64,000 nucleotides of DNA from Bacillus_P idriensis_A (GTDB lineage: Bacteria > Bacillota > Bacilli > Bacillales > Bacillaceae), in NCBI RefSeq assembly GCF_050483325.1, contig NZ_JBCMYF010000022.1, forward strand, positions 1 through 64,000. The letters are read 5' to 3'. The translations under genes were made by a program, and so were the position numbers. Positions 1-9,565 of this stretch are shown one piece after another. Every line of letters begins with the position of its first letter. The first letter of the stretch is position 1. Below the pieces are notes generated by a model. That model made no database searches and was not told the DNA's origin. It worked only from the letters and a program-made list of their open reading frames with translations.

Positions 1-181
1 CACCTGCACTTTGTGCTGTAAACTTGGGTTTAGCGCACTTCCTAATAATCGACACCTGCACTTTGTGCTGTAAACTTGGGTTTAGCGCACTTCCTAATGA
101 TCGACACCTGCACTTTGTGCTGTAAACTTGGGTTTAGCGCACTTCCTTAAGATCCTCATTTCCACTTTGAGCTGCAAACTC
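1..181. repeat. 52-bp tandem repeat array A (cut by window start)
   Basis: Three near-identical units begin at 1, 53 and 105, exactly 52 bp apart, and a diverged fourth begins at 157 and fades by about 181, just before the sqhC ribosome binding site. Each unit holds an imperfect dyad with arms GTGCTGTAAAC and GTTTAGCGCAC around a short spacer. Since base 1 is already the start of a full unit, the array probably continues to the left. No reading frame is convincing. Two other arrays in the window (17.6 kb and 49.4 kb) have the same unit length but different sequence. Confidence 0.9.
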
Positions 182-229
182 ATAACCTCCTCTTTTTACG
201 AATAGATTGAAAAAGATGAGGTGAGTTCA

Positions 230-2101
230 GTGATTTCAATAAACGAATTAAACAAGCAAATCAAAAGCATGACTGATGAGCTTAGACAGCTGCAGCAAAA
301 CGACGGTTCCTTTCGCTTTTGTTTTGAAGGCGGTCCGATGACAGATGCCTTTATGATTATTCTTCTCCGTTCTTTGCAGGACAATGATGAAGTCCTGATA
401 AAAAAACTGGCAAATCGGCTGCTGAATCTGCAGTCAGATGAAGGCACATGGAAGCTTTACGAAGATGAAAAAGAAGGCAATTTAACCGGAACTGTTCAAG
501 CTTATACAGCCCTTCTCTCTACAGGTTTATATAAAAAATCAGACCCTTTGCTGAATCGGGCAGAATCTTTCATAGTCTCTCAAGGCGGCCTAGCTAATGT
601 TCATTTTATGACAAAATGGTTCCTGGCAGTAAACGGTCTTTATCCTTGGCCAAAGTTTTTTCGCTTTCCGCTTGCCTATTTACTGCTGCCGGCTAAATCC
701 CCGATCAGTATGTATCAATTGAGTTCCTACGCCCGGATTCATTTTATGCCGATGATTCTGGCGATGAATAAACGATATGTTCACAGGACCAATCCATCCA
801 TCAATCTATCTCATCTATATGTTTCAAAACCGCGGTCCATTGATTGGCTGTCGTTTACAGACAGCCATCGCACAAAGCAGATCTTCATTGAAACGCTTCG
901 GTCGTTTGCCGGCTTCCCAGCTTATGTTCACAGAACAGGAGAGAACGCCGCTGAAAAATACATGCTTCAGAGAATTGAAGCAGACGGGACGCTTTACAGT
1001 TATGCAAGTGCCACTTTTTTTATGATTTATGCCCTGCTATCTCTTGGTTATAAGGAAAACTCCACTCAGATTAAGCAGGCAGTTGCAGGACTTAAATCAA
1101 TCATCTATCAAGATGACAATTTGACAACACTTGAGAATTCAACTTCCACTGTATGGGATACCGCCCTGCTCAGCTATTGCCTGCAAAAAGCTGGTATCCC
1201 TTCTCATGATTCGATGATTTTGAACGCTTCTTCCTATTTACTTTCACGACAGCATGTGAAAAAGGCGGACTGGCGCATTCATAATCCTTCTGCCTCTCCG
1301 GGCGGCTGGGGGTTTTCAAACATCAATACCAATCATCCTGATAATGATGACACAGCCGCAGTTCTCCGTGCCCTTACTCAGCTTTCCGCTTTAGATCCGG
1401 TCTATTTTGAGGCGTGGAATAAAGGTTCATCCTGGCTTTTATCGATGCAAAATCGAGACGGGGGTTTTGGTGCATTTGAAAAAAATGTAAACAATCCTAT
1501 TTTTGCATCCATTCCGCTTGAAAATGCCAAAGACGCGGCTATAGATCCCTCTACAGCTGATTTAACCGGCCGTGTTCTTGAATATTTCGGAAACTTTGCA
1601 GGTTTAACAAAAGAACATCCTTCGATTCAGGCAGCGGTTGCCTGGCTTTTGCATCAGCAAGAACAAAACGGTTCATGGTATGGCAGATGGGGAGTTTGTT
1701 ATATTTATGGAACTTGGGCTGCGATTACCGGACTAAAAGCAGCAGGTCTATCAAACTCTCATCCTGCGATTAATAAAGCAGTGAACTGGCTGTTGAGCAT
1801 CCAGAAGGAAGATGGCGGATTTGGAGAATCATGCAGAAGCTCTGAAGTAAAAACCTACATGCCGCTCGCATTCAGCACTCCCTCACAAACAGCCTGGGCG
1901 CTTGATGCGCTATTATGTGTGATGGATAAAAAGGATGAAGCAATACAAAAAGCTGTAAAACGCCTAATGCAGCCTTTCGATGAAAAAAGCTCAGCATATC
2001 CTACCGGCATAGGACTGCCGAAACAGTTTTATATTCATTATCACAGCTACAATAAGATTTTCCCGCTGCTAGCTTTGAGTCACTATAGGAATCTCCATTA
2101 A
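230..2101 (+). CDS. sqhC: squalene-hopene / sesquarterpene (tetraprenyl-beta-curcumene) cyclase
   Basis: Class II terpene cyclase that protonates and folds a linear or monocyclic polyprene into a polycyclic terpenoid at the membrane. About 623 residues, matching the Bacillus SqhC length. The catalytic DxDD motif is seen as DNDDTA near residues 371-376, and several QW-type repeats (for example QNRDGGFG, QEQNGSWYG, QKEDGGFG) fill the C-terminal half. The stretch TLYSYASATFFM and the ending GIGLPKQFYIHYHSYNKIFPLLAL closely resemble B. subtilis SqhC, which uses tetraprenyl-beta-curcumene, so sesquarterpene synthesis is the likelier role. The GTG at 230 is preferred over the GTG at 221 because AAGATGAGGTGA lies at correct spacing before it. 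Single gene followed by a hairpin. Confidence 0.93.
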   Translation: MISINELNKQIKSMTDELRQLQQNDGSFRFCFEGGPMTDAFMIILLRSLQDNDEVLIKKLANRLLNLQSDEGTWKLYEDEKEGNLTGTVQAYTALLSTGLYKKSDPLLNRAESFIVSQGGLANVHFMTKWFLAVNGLYPWPKFFRFPLAYLLLPAKSPISMYQLSSYARIHFMPMILAMNKRYVHRTNPSINLSHLYVSKPRSIDWLSFTDSHRTKQIFIETLRSFAGFPAYVHRTGENAAEKYMLQRIEADGTLYSYASATFFMIYALLSLGYKENSTQIKQAVAGLKSIIYQDDNLTTLENSTSTVWDTALLSYCLQKAGIPSHDSMILNASSYLLSRQHVKKADWRIHNPSASPGGWGFSNINTNHPDNDDTAAVLRALTQLSALDPVYFEAWNKGSSWLLSMQNRDGGFGAFEKNVNNPIFASIPLENAKDAAIDPSTADLTGRVLEYFGNFAGLTKEHPSIQAAVAWLLHQQEQNGSWYGRWGVCYIYGTWAAITGLKAAGLSNSHPAINKAVNWLLSIQKEDGGFGESCRSSEVKTYMPLAFSTPSQTAWALDALLCVMDKKDEAIQKAVKRLMQPFDEKSSAYPTGIGLPKQFYIHYHSYNKIFPLLALSHYRNLH

Positions 2102-2131
2102 GCAGGACTTTGTTAAAAAACAAAGTCCTGC
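2102..2131 (+). terminator. perfect 13-bp stem-loop after sqhC
   Basis: Arms GCAGGACTTTGTT and AACAAAGTCCTGC start one base after the sqhC stop codon. The run after the stem is only weakly T-rich, so it may be a terminator of modest strength or an mRNA 3'-end stabiliser. Confidence 0.6.
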
Positions 2132-2506
2132 AGCATAGAGTTACTTTCCTTTTTCCTTCTATCAAAGCAAATTGTCGATAAGATCGAACAAATAGTAGAG
2201 AATTCAATCATTTCTCTACTTTGCAGCCCGCTTTTTTACTAAATCATCCATACAAGTAGTTCCTCCAATTTCAGAAATTAACCCTCACCATGCGGGCGCG
2301 TGTAAAATTCTCCGAAGCTCCGCCATCTGCCCCCCCTGATCTTGAATTTACTCAAAAGAACAGGGGGGAAATTTATAAATACAAAAAAAGGACAAATTAC
2401 TGTCCTTTTTGAAAGAAGTTCAATAACGCCACCCATTTAGTTATTTATAGTATAAATCGATTCTGCCATCGGTCTGACCCTAAATAAGTAAAAACCTTTT
2501 CAAGGC
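2132..2506. other. intergenic stretch with two hairpins, no gene
   Basis: A CCCCCTG/CAGGGGG hairpin lies at 2332-2367. A second hairpin at 2386-2410 (AAAGGACA/TGTCCTTT) has a T-run when read leftwards and is the likely terminator of the leftward DUF2935 gene. Nothing coding is supported. Confidence 0.55.
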
Positions 2507-3232
2507 TTATTCCAGACTAGCTTCAAATAAATCTATGATCTCAAGAAACCTCTCAGCTTCTCTAAAAGTATGATCTGCTAAAAGGGGATGAATATTGCTC
2601 TTAATACGACATGCTTCTATTAATTCCCTTGCTGTTTTCTTAAAATCTCTTAACGAGGCTACCGATACTCTATTTTGATTTAAGAACTGGCTTAGTATTG
2701 GCTTAGTTTCAGATTGTGGCCGCATAGATTCCAAATCAACAGCCTGAAAAACCAATTGATCAAAATCATGACTAAATTCTTTCGCCTGCTCTACTAACTT
2801 TCGTTCCGAAGGATCTAAAAGATGTCCGATAAACTTAGCATGATCAGCCATGATTTTAAGAAAGAATACATTTTCTTCAATAATAGCTTCAGGTTTTGGG
2901 GCTAGTATACCTTCATTGAGCTCTTTTAGACGATTAGCAAAGTAAGCTGCTTCTCTGCTAATGTGATCAACCAGTAACGGGAAATTATTAGAACGAATTT
3001 CGCAGCGTAATGTTAAACCTAACACTTTTCTTTTGTATTGCCAAATAGAAGCAGCTGCTTGATAAACCTCACTATTAAAGGCCTGTATTTGGCGTAAATC
3101 TGAGTTTACCGTGAATTTGCTCAGCTTTTCCTCTATTCTTTCAAAAATAGTGATAAATTGCTGTGCTTCAGTAATCAATTGTTTTTGTTCATGAGTAAAC
3201 CCTAAACTTAAAAATAAGGCATGCTCTTTCAT
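2507..3232 (-). CDS. DUF2935 family protein (two hemerythrin-like helical repeats)
   Basis: 241 residues made of two similar helical halves: the first starts EHALFLSLGFTHEQ and ends around DHISREA, the second starts ENVFFLKIMADHAKF and ends around DHTFREAERF. This doubled pattern, with paired Glu/His near the start of each half and DHxxREA near its end, is that of DUF2935 proteins of spore-forming Firmicutes, whose four-helix bundles are thought to bind metal. The function is not known. No signal peptide or membrane segment. The ribosome binding site is weak. The gene stands alone and is more AT-rich than its neighbours. Confidence 0.8.
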   Translation of the reverse strand: MKEHALFLSLGFTHEQKQLITEAQQFITIFERIEEKLSKFTVNSDLRQIQAFNSEVYQAAASIWQYKRKVLGLTLRCEIRSNNFPLLVDHISREAAYFANRLKELNEGILAPKPEAIIEENVFFLKIMADHAKFIGHLLDPSERKLVEQAKEFSHDFDQLVFQAVDLESMRPQSETKPILSQFLNQNRVSVASLRDFKKTARELIEACRIKSNIHPLLADHTFREAERFLEIIDLFEASLE

Positions 3233-3654
3233 AATTCTTGACCAAAATTTTGTTTCATCCAGCGACCTTGCAACGATTGAGTTAACCAGAAAAATCCCCC
3301 CCTATTTACTCACTCCTGTCTAAATATATATTTGTGTTGTTGTCCATATTCTTACTAATACTAATTAGATGTGTGAGTAAGCTAATCAGGTCAATTAAAA
3401 AGCTCTTGCTATATGGGATTTTCTTCTGCAAAACTGCGACTTCCGTTAAATAAAAGCCTTACCTCCTTATTCTGGATTCCAGTTAAATTAAGAAGGTTTC
3501 AAGTGAAAGTTTTCACAATGATCCTATTTTATTAAAAATGTTCTGGTCCTTTAACTGAAAGAAAGAAAATCACTTCCTACAAGGTCCTGTCCCAAACTAA
3601 CTCTTCTTTTCTTATAAACATAAATTCCCAAAATCCTGATTGACTTATTCATGT
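3233..3654. other. intergenic stretch, no gene seen
   Basis: AT-rich, with stops in all frames. It presumably holds the promoter of the leftward DUF2935 gene. I found no protein remnant, repeat or convincing structured RNA. Confidence 0.4.
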
Positions 3655-3690
3655 AAAAAAGCACACCATTTAGACTGTACAATGGTGTGC
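3655..3690 (-). terminator. terminator of the Eis-like acetyltransferase gene
   Basis: A perfect 10-bp stem, GCACACCATT/AATGGTGTGC with a 10-nt loop, followed leftwards by a T-run. It lies about 65 bp past the stop of the leftward gene. Confidence 0.85.
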
Positions 3691-3755
3691 AAAATAATAT
3701 GTGTCTTACCTTTTGCCCTTCTGAAAGAAGCTAGCATGTCGCAGCTCTTTCTTCA

Positions 3756-4913
3756 TCAAAAGAAGTCGTAAAAGAATGCATTTCTTGACGGAATCAATGC
3801 TTCCATTACTTTTACAGCTTCTTCATCACCTTCAATATAGCCGATTTCATATAAATCAGCTGGCCGTTTATAGCCAAACAAAGCAGCAGACAGAGTATTA
3901 ATATCAAGCGACAGTCCATCAGCCTCAGAATCACTGTGTTTGATGACTGCTTTGTTCTTCCATTTGTATGTTCCATTATTCCAAGGAGCATGCTGATCTT
4001 TTAAATGAATGACAAGTTCTGTATCACCGTCCGGCCATTCGAATTCATATTCCTTTAAAAAGCTTTCCGCATCAACGATTCGCACCATAAAATAAGGTTT
4101 CACTTCCGTCTTAATTCTTGGCTCATTCAGTGAAAAGAATAATGGATCGCTCTCGTATGTAGCAATCTCAAGTTCTTTAATCATAGAGTCATGCTGGCAG
4201 ATGAAATTCCACAAGCCGACTCTTGCTTCAGATGTTAATGGGACAAACTCTTCAACTGTCATTTTGTCATTCTTTATTTCATATAGCATATAGCCCTTTG
4301 CTTCTCCTGCCTCGTTATAATAAACAGCTGCAGTCCTGTCATCGAAAATGGACTCTTTCCACCAAGACGTTTCACGGGCGAGCATACCTGAGAAGCGTCT
4401 GGCAAATTCATCATAGATTTCTCTGATATCAGAAGAATGTGTTGCCTTTTGAGAGCGTCTGATTTTTCCTGGCACTTGCTTTTTCATAACTAGATCCTCT
4501 GATTTTAAAGACGCTTTGAGACTGCTGCTGAACAGCTCAAAGCCGTACTTCCGGTAAAATGGCACTGAGAATGGGTGCAGCATGGATACATTGAAGCTCT
4601 CTTTTCTCATATATTCAAGGAGGAATGTCATCATTTCTTTCACATACCCGCTTCGGCGGTATTCAGGATAAGTGGCCACACCCGCTATGCCGCCCATTTT
4701 CCATTTCTTTTCTCCAAGGTACACTTCAAGCGGCAGCAAATGCAGCTTTGCAGCAAGCTCATCCCCTTCAAGAATCCCGAATAACTGATGATGCTTTTCC
4801 ATCGTCTGCAGTCTATTTTCAATCTTTTCTTCAGGGACTTTGTATTGAAACGCATATTCTGATAGTTTCATTGCTTCGCGATATCGTTCTTTTGTCAGTC
4901 TGATTACAGTCAT
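3756..4913 (-). CDS. Eis-like GNAT N-acetyltransferase
   Basis: 385 residues with the Eis family layout: an N-terminal GNAT domain with the acetyl-CoA binding signature YRRSGY near residue 85, a second degenerate GNAT-like region, and a C-terminal sterol-carrier-like part ending FFYDFF, whose terminal carboxylate acts as general base in Eis enzymes. Eis proteins acetylate amines on aminoglycosides or peptides using acetyl-CoA in the cytoplasm; the substrate here cannot be read from sequence. The ATG at 4913 has an AAGGGA site 7 nt before it. Monocistronic, with its own terminator. Confidence 0.82.
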   Translation of the reverse strand: MTVIRLTKERYREAMKLSEYAFQYKVPEEKIENRLQTMEKHHQLFGILEGDELAAKLHLLPLEVYLGEKKWKMGGIAGVATYPEYRRSGYVKEMMTFLLEYMRKESFNVSMLHPFSVPFYRKYGFELFSSSLKASLKSEDLVMKKQVPGKIRRSQKATHSSDIREIYDEFARRFSGMLARETSWWKESIFDDRTAAVYYNEAGEAKGYMLYEIKNDKMTVEEFVPLTSEARVGLWNFICQHDSMIKELEIATYESDPLFFSLNEPRIKTEVKPYFMVRIVDAESFLKEYEFEWPDGDTELVIHLKDQHAPWNNGTYKWKNKAVIKHSDSEADGLSLDINTLSAALFGYKRPADLYEIGYIEGDEEAVKVMEALIPSRNAFFYDFF

Positions 4914-4982
4914 ATAGATCCCTTCCCTTTATACCTTTGTGCTTTGTATTATGTTTAAAAATAAGCCAGGAAGCCTATTCAC

Positions 4983-5753
4983 TCAGGACCTTAAAAATCC
5001 GCCCTCAGAATGAATTGTCTGGCCGGTAATCCATTCACCTGCATCACTTGCAAGGAAAGAAACAATCCGGGCAGCATCTTCAGGCTGCCCGATTCGGTTC
5101 ATAGGAAATTTTTTAACAAGCCCTGCTTTTAAGTCATCTGTCATCCAGCCTGTATCTGTAGGACCGGGATTCACTGCATTTACCGTGATGCCTTTATAGC
5201 CCATTTCTGCTGCAAGCGTCTTGGTCATATCAGGAATACATGCTTTTGTTGCCGCATATGCAAGCTCACCTGGCATTGGTCCTTGGGATTGGCCGGATGT
5301 CATATGAATAATTCTTCCTCCCCGGCCTTGCCTGAACCGTTTTGCAAATTCGGAACTTAACATAAGCGGCGCCCTGACATTCATAAAATAATGAACATCG
5401 AGGTTTTCAGATGTTATAGTTTCGAAATTGTTTTCAGCAGAGTATGCTGCATTATTTATAAGAATGGTTGGTTCTCCGAGCTTTTTCTCAACATGATCAA
5501 ATAAGAGGCGGAAAGAGTCTGTATTTGTTAAATCAAGCTCCATACTTGCCGAGCGCACTCCTAAGGCTGCAAGCTGAGCCTCAAGCCTTTCAGCTTCTTC
5601 ATGATCAGACCCCCAAGGCTGCTCAGCATCGTACGGCCGGTAGTAAGTGAAAAATAGATCTGTTCCGGCTTGTGCAAGCTCAAGGCAAATGGCAGCTCCA
5701 ATACCTTTTAGCCTGCTTGCTCCCGTTACGATGGCAATTTTCCTGCTGTTCAT
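4983..5753 (-). CDS. SDR family oxidoreductase
   Basis: 256 residues, classical short-chain dehydrogenase length. The cofactor loop is TGASRLKGIG (a three-residue insertion in the usual TGxxxGxG), NNAA follows near residue 100, and the catalytic Ser and YAATK are present (Ser in MTSGQS). Likely NAD(P)H-dependent reduction of a carbonyl; the substrate is unknown. The pseudogene of an S9 peptidase ends only 14 bp upstream in the same direction, so the two may once have been co-transcribed. Confidence 0.85.
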   Translation of the reverse strand: MNSRKIAIVTGASRLKGIGAAICLELAQAGTDLFFTYYRPYDAEQPWGSDHEEAERLEAQLAALGVRSASMELDLTNTDSFRLLFDHVEKKLGEPTILINNAAYSAENNFETITSENLDVHYFMNVRAPLMLSSEFAKRFRQGRGGRIIHMTSGQSQGPMPGELAYAATKACIPDMTKTLAAEMGYKGITVNAVNPGPTDTGWMTDDLKAGLVKKFPMNRIGQPEDAARIVSFLASDAGEWITGQTIHSEGGFLRS

Positions 5754-5767
5754 CTTTTCACCTTCTC

Positions 5768-6051
5768 TTATAAGTACTGATTGAAAAAATCAGCGATTGC
5801 GCGATAAACAAGAATTTCATTCTCTTTTTTTGTAAAGCCGTGTCCCTCGTCCTCTAATACCATGTAGTCTACCGCTCGGCCCTTATGTCTCAGGGCTTCA
5901 ACAATTTTGGCAAATCCATTGCCCATAGGTTAAAATGTCCGCCGATATTTGTACTGAACACCAGCTGTTTTTTATCTGGAGAAACCGTAAAGTCCTGAAT
6001 CGTCAGCACCTTTAAAAACTGCTCAACATCCGGCTTTTGAAAAGTAATCAT
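5768..6051 (-). pseudogene. S9 family (prolyl oligopeptidase-like) peptidase, internal deletion remnant
   Basis: From the ATG at 6051 about 50 codons encode a typical N-terminus of a roughly 600-residue S9 peptidase (MITFQKPDVEQFLKVL, then FTVSPDKKQLVFSTN, LWAMDLP). After a junction near 5925-5940 the sequence continues in another frame as the C-terminal end of the same family (IVEALRHKGRAVDYMVLEDEGHGF, shown here only as VLEDEGHGFTKKENEI), which carries the catalytic His. The beta-propeller and the Ser nucleophile region are missing. The simplest reading is one large internal deletion with a frame change. Not functional. Confidence 0.85.
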
Positions 6052-6200
6052 AGACGACACCCCTTTTTTAAAGATTCTCTTACCCTATTCTACAAAAATA
6101 GGAAATTCCCTGTTCACAGCAGTAAAAAAGATAGGTGACGCCCGACATACGGGTGATTTCACTTTATTTAAATCATAATAATATTATGTAAACTTAGTAG

Positions 6201-6234
6201 CAAAAAAAGAACAGCGGTCATCACCGCTGTTCTT
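6201..6234 (-). terminator. terminator overlapping the end of the STAS gene
   Basis: GAACAGCGGT/ACCGCTGTTC stem with a 4-nt loop and a leftward T-run. The stop codon of the STAS-domain gene lies in the loop and stem. Confidence 0.85.
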
Positions 6235-7006
6235 TCTTTCCCTTCATCGCTACATATTGAATCCCTGTATGAAGATTAGAGAAGGTCTGGATATTATCCA
6301 TCGATATTCCAAGGTTGATCAGGGTTTGGGCGATTTCTGGGCGGATGCCTACAATGATGCAGCTTGTGCCAAGCAATTGAACAGCTTCTGCTGCCTGCAT
6401 TAAATGGTTTGCAACAAATGTATCCACAACCGGGACTCCGGTAATATCAATAAATATATAATTGCATTTATAATGTTCGACACCAATCAGGAGGTTTTCT
6501 TTAATGACCTGGGCCCTTTCATCGTTAATGTTGCCGATCAGGGGCAGGATGCATATGTCTGTTGAGATTGGGATCATTGGAGCTGTCAGTTCTTTTACAA
6601 TATGCTGCTGCTTTCGGAATTCTTCGTTCCATGAATTTGAACAGTCACTCACTAAATCTGCAATGATGGGATCAAACCATTTGTCAACGGTCTTATATAA
6701 ATCATTTACAACTATAGCTGAATTCTCATGTGATAGGGCAATTTCAATGAGAGATCTTCTAAACTGCTGAACCGATTTTACAAGATACGTTAAGGAATCA
6801 TCCTGCTTAAAATATCTCTCATACCATTCTCTCAGGTAATCAGCGGATTTTTCATCTGATATGCTGATGATGCTGAAAATCATATCAAATAGTTTTTGTT
6901 TTTCTTCTGAATCTACAAATTGCGGACTCTCGACGTTTTTCTCCCATTTTTCAAATAGCAGGCGCTCATTCTGGTTCATCATGTCTATTACTTGCTGCAT
7001 ATACAC
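6221..7006 (-). CDS. RsbR-type STAS domain protein
   Basis: 261 residues. The N-terminal ~135 residues are helical, as in the non-heme globin-like domain of RsbR paralogues. The C-terminal STAS domain contains FIDITGVPVVDTFVANHL, then IIVGIRPEIAQTLINLGI. These match the RsbR region bearing the threonines phosphorylated by RsbT, and a Thr is present in DITG. RsbR proteins form stressosomes with RsbS and control sigma-B in the cytoplasm. No rsbS, rsbT or sigB gene lies nearby, so this is a detached paralogue like B. subtilis RsbRB-RD. Single gene. Confidence 0.85.
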   Translation of the reverse strand: MYMQQVIDMMNQNERLLFEKWEKNVESPQFVDSEEKQKLFDMIFSIISISDEKSADYLREWYERYFKQDDSLTYLVKSVQQFRRSLIEIALSHENSAIVVNDLYKTVDKWFDPIIADLVSDCSNSWNEEFRKQQHIVKELTAPMIPISTDICILPLIGNINDERAQVIKENLLIGVEHYKCNYIFIDITGVPVVDTFVANHLMQAAEAVQLLGTSCIIVGIRPEIAQTLINLGISMDNIQTFSNLHTGIQYVAMKGKKEQR

Positions 7007-7069
7007 TCCCCCAACTTTCTTTACTCTCTAATCCTGTACCCTAAGGGAACTCAAAATCAAACGTTTTCT

Positions 7070-8113
7070 TTAAAAAGGAAGTTCAATATTTGTTTCAAGT
7101 ATTCCTCTAATTTTTTTCACATAGCTGTTTTTTCCTTTCAGCCACTCATTAAATGAAAAGACCAGCGGCTGACTGTCTCCACCGACTCCGATCATCACCT
7201 GAAGTGTTTTTGGCATATAAACCGCAGTATGAAGGGTTCCTGCCCAATTCTGATATTCCTTTTTGAAAATCGTGCTGCTTGTGCTGTTAAAGAGAGTAAA
7301 AGCATCTGATGCTGAAAAGTCAGAACGGAAGACTGCTGAAAGCTGATTCTTCCTGGAATGAGTTTCCGCTAGATGATGACGGTTTTCGCTCAGTTTAGAA
7401 GGACTTTCAAAATGATTTGTGCACGCCAAATGAGAATTTGATGTGATTGAAACCCCCTTGCTGGATGCTTCTGCAATGGCTGCATGTCCATCTGCATCGT
7501 AAAGGGAATAATTAAACGCATGCCGATGCGGGATCTCTTTCAGCTTTTCAATGGCTTCTGCAGTCGTTTTGCACGTATCCAGGATAAATCTTGCAATGCT
7601 GCAGCAAATAAACCCGTCTCCAGGTTTCAGCCGATTTACAAAATGATAGCCAATGACCAGCCCTTTTTCATTCATGCCGTCGATCCGTCCGATCATTCTT
7701 GTGGCGAAACCGATGCTTGCGTAGGCGTTTTCGGGCTGCCATATCAAGAAACGGCCTTCGTATGTTTTCGGATGATAGTCATAGTTTCTGGCATAGTATC
7801 CGTTTTGCACGAGAGCACTGCACCCTGATTTTTTCCAATCTGCCTGATATCCGCTGTATTCATGGACCACATCTTCAAGACTCCAGTCCAATCCTTCAGA
7901 CAAACCCTCAAGTTCCATCCATAATCCTGGTGCAAACTGTTCATATAGACTCTGAGCTGCTTTTAATTCGGATTGATAAGATTTAATTGATTTTATTCTT
8001 CTTTTCCGATGATTTTGGAAGAGTTTAGAATCTTTATGCAATGTTCCCTGTCTGATGCCAAGGTCATAATAACTTCCTCGCCCCTGTATCACTTCTGCTT
8101 CAATTTTTACCAT
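7070..8113 (-). CDS. C45 family Ntn hydrolase / acyltransferase-like
   Basis: About 347 residues resembling the acyl-CoA:6-aminopenicillanate acyltransferase (C45) family. The presumed nucleophile is the Cys in KSGCSAL near residue 100, followed by an RNYDYHP-type strand and GRIDGMNEKGLVIGYH, which fit an N-terminal-nucleophile fold. Such proteins hydrolyse or transfer amide-linked acyl groups; Bacillus homologues have no assigned substrate. The ATG at 8113 has GGAG at 10 nt; an in-frame GTG at 8122 overlaps that site. Divergent from the flavin oxidoreductase gene. Confidence 0.78.
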   Translation of the reverse strand: MVKIEAEVIQGRGSYYDLGIRQGTLHKDSKLFQNHRKRRIKSIKSYQSELKAAQSLYEQFAPGLWMELEGLSEGLDWSLEDVVHEYSGYQADWKKSGCSALVQNGYYARNYDYHPKTYEGRFLIWQPENAYASIGFATRMIGRIDGMNEKGLVIGYHFVNRLKPGDGFICCSIARFILDTCKTTAEAIEKLKEIPHRHAFNYSLYDADGHAAIAEASSKGVSITSNSHLACTNHFESPSKLSENRHHLAETHSRKNQLSAVFRSDFSASDAFTLFNSTSSTIFKKEYQNWAGTLHTAVYMPKTLQVMIGVGGDSQPLVFSFNEWLKGKNSYVKKIRGILETNIELPF

Positions 8114-8247
8114 CGACTTCACGCTCCATATCTTCTATCATGAATGATTTGAAAAGATTAAACAAACTCTAATGAGCATATTTAATGCAACTTTTAAATC
8201 AAGACAGTATCATGTAAAGGTACTTATGAATACGGAGGTCGAGAATT

Positions 8248-9384
8248 ATGAATTCAAACTATCAGCCGTTATTTCAGCCATTCGAATTTAAAAACGGCAT
8301 TCAATTAAAGAATCGTGTCGTAATGGCGCCAATGACAAATTTTTCATCAAATGAAGATGGAACTGTAACAGAAGCAGAAACTGATTATTATAGCCGCCGT
8401 TCAAGCGGAGCAGGATTAGTTATTACCGCATGTGCCTATGTGACGCCAAGCGGTAAAGGATTTCCCGGCGAATTTGGAAGTGATTCCGATGAGATGATTC
8501 CTTCTTTGCGAAAGCTTGCTTCAGCAATAAAGGATCAAGGTGCTAAAGCGATTCTCCAGATTTTCCATGGCGGACGCATGGTTCCTGCAGAACTAGTTCC
8601 AAATGGTGATGTAGTCAGCGCAAGTGCAGTGGCTGCTGAACAGGGGCATCCATCTGGAGACGCACCGATGCCTCGCGCGCTGACAATAGAAGAAATAAAC
8701 AGCATTATCAAAGACTTTGGTGAATCAGCCCGCCGTGCCATAGAAGCTGGATTTGACGGTGTTGAAATACACGGTGCAAATACCTATTTAATTCAGCAAT
8801 TCGTCTCGCCTCATTCAAATCGCCGCGAGGATGAGTTTGGAGGAAGCATCGAAAAAAGACTTGCTTTCCCTCTTGCAGTTGTTGATGAGGTAAAAAAGAC
8901 GGTTAATCAATATGGGACAAAGGAATTTCTTGTAGGTTACCGTTTCTCACCAGAGGAGCCGGAAACACCGGGAATTACAATGGAAGATACGTTAGCGCTT
9001 GTTGATGCACTTACTGAAAAAGACTTGGATTATCTTCATATTTCCCTGATGGAATATTGGTCAACACCAAGACGGGGTATTGATGATACACGCTCCCGCC
9101 TTGAAATTATCCAAGAACGTGTTGACGGTAAGGTACCGCTGATTGGCGTAGGATCGATTTATACACCAGATGACGCCATTAAAGCGATGAGCACTGGAGT
9201 GCCCCTTATTGCTCTTGGACGTGAATTAATCATCGACCCGGATTGGGTGCAGAAAATTGCCGAAGGCCGGGAACATGAAATTGAAACGAAACTCGATAAA
9301 AATGCCCAGTCCCGCCTCGTTGTGCCTGATCCTTTATGGCAGGCAATCATTCATACACCTGGCTGGTTTCCTGTTAAAGACTGA
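8248..9384 (+). CDS. old-yellow-enzyme family NADH-dependent flavin oxidoreductase
   Basis: 378 residues forming an FMN TIM barrel. Signatures: NRVVMAPMTNF near the start, HGGRM, the substrate-binding HGAN (EIHGANTYLIQQFVSP) near residue 175, and GVGSIYTPDDA then ALGRELIIDP at the phosphate site. Closest in character to B. subtilis YqiG. Reduces activated alkenes, quinones or nitro compounds in the cytoplasm. A GGAGGT site precedes the ATG. Single gene with a strong terminator. Confidence 0.9.
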   Translation: MNSNYQPLFQPFEFKNGIQLKNRVVMAPMTNFSSNEDGTVTEAETDYYSRRSSGAGLVITACAYVTPSGKGFPGEFGSDSDEMIPSLRKLASAIKDQGAKAILQIFHGGRMVPAELVPNGDVVSASAVAAEQGHPSGDAPMPRALTIEEINSIIKDFGESARRAIEAGFDGVEIHGANTYLIQQFVSPHSNRREDEFGGSIEKRLAFPLAVVDEVKKTVNQYGTKEFLVGYRFSPEEPETPGITMEDTLALVDALTEKDLDYLHISLMEYWSTPRRGIDDTRSRLEIIQERVDGKVPLIGVGSIYTPDDAIKAMSTGVPLIALGRELIIDPDWVQKIAEGREHEIETKLDKNAQSRLVVPDPLWQAIIHTPGWFPVKD

Positions 9385-9394
9385 AGATAGAATG

Positions 9395-9425
9395 AAACGA
9401 GCATCGCTGCCGATGCTCGTTTTCG
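9395..9425 (+). terminator. terminator of the flavin oxidoreductase gene
   Basis: AAACGAGCATCG/CGATGCTCGTTT stem with a 4-nt loop followed by T residues. Confidence 0.9.
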
Positions 9426-9565
9426 GTTTACATTATAAATGACAAAACGGCTAAAATGAACCTTACTTGTGTAATTTTGTATGTCCGATTATAGATTGAC
9501 CCCTTTAGCAAGACCTTTTAAGTGGACTCATCTCATTGGGAATTGGTTTCTCATTTTTGGGCTTT

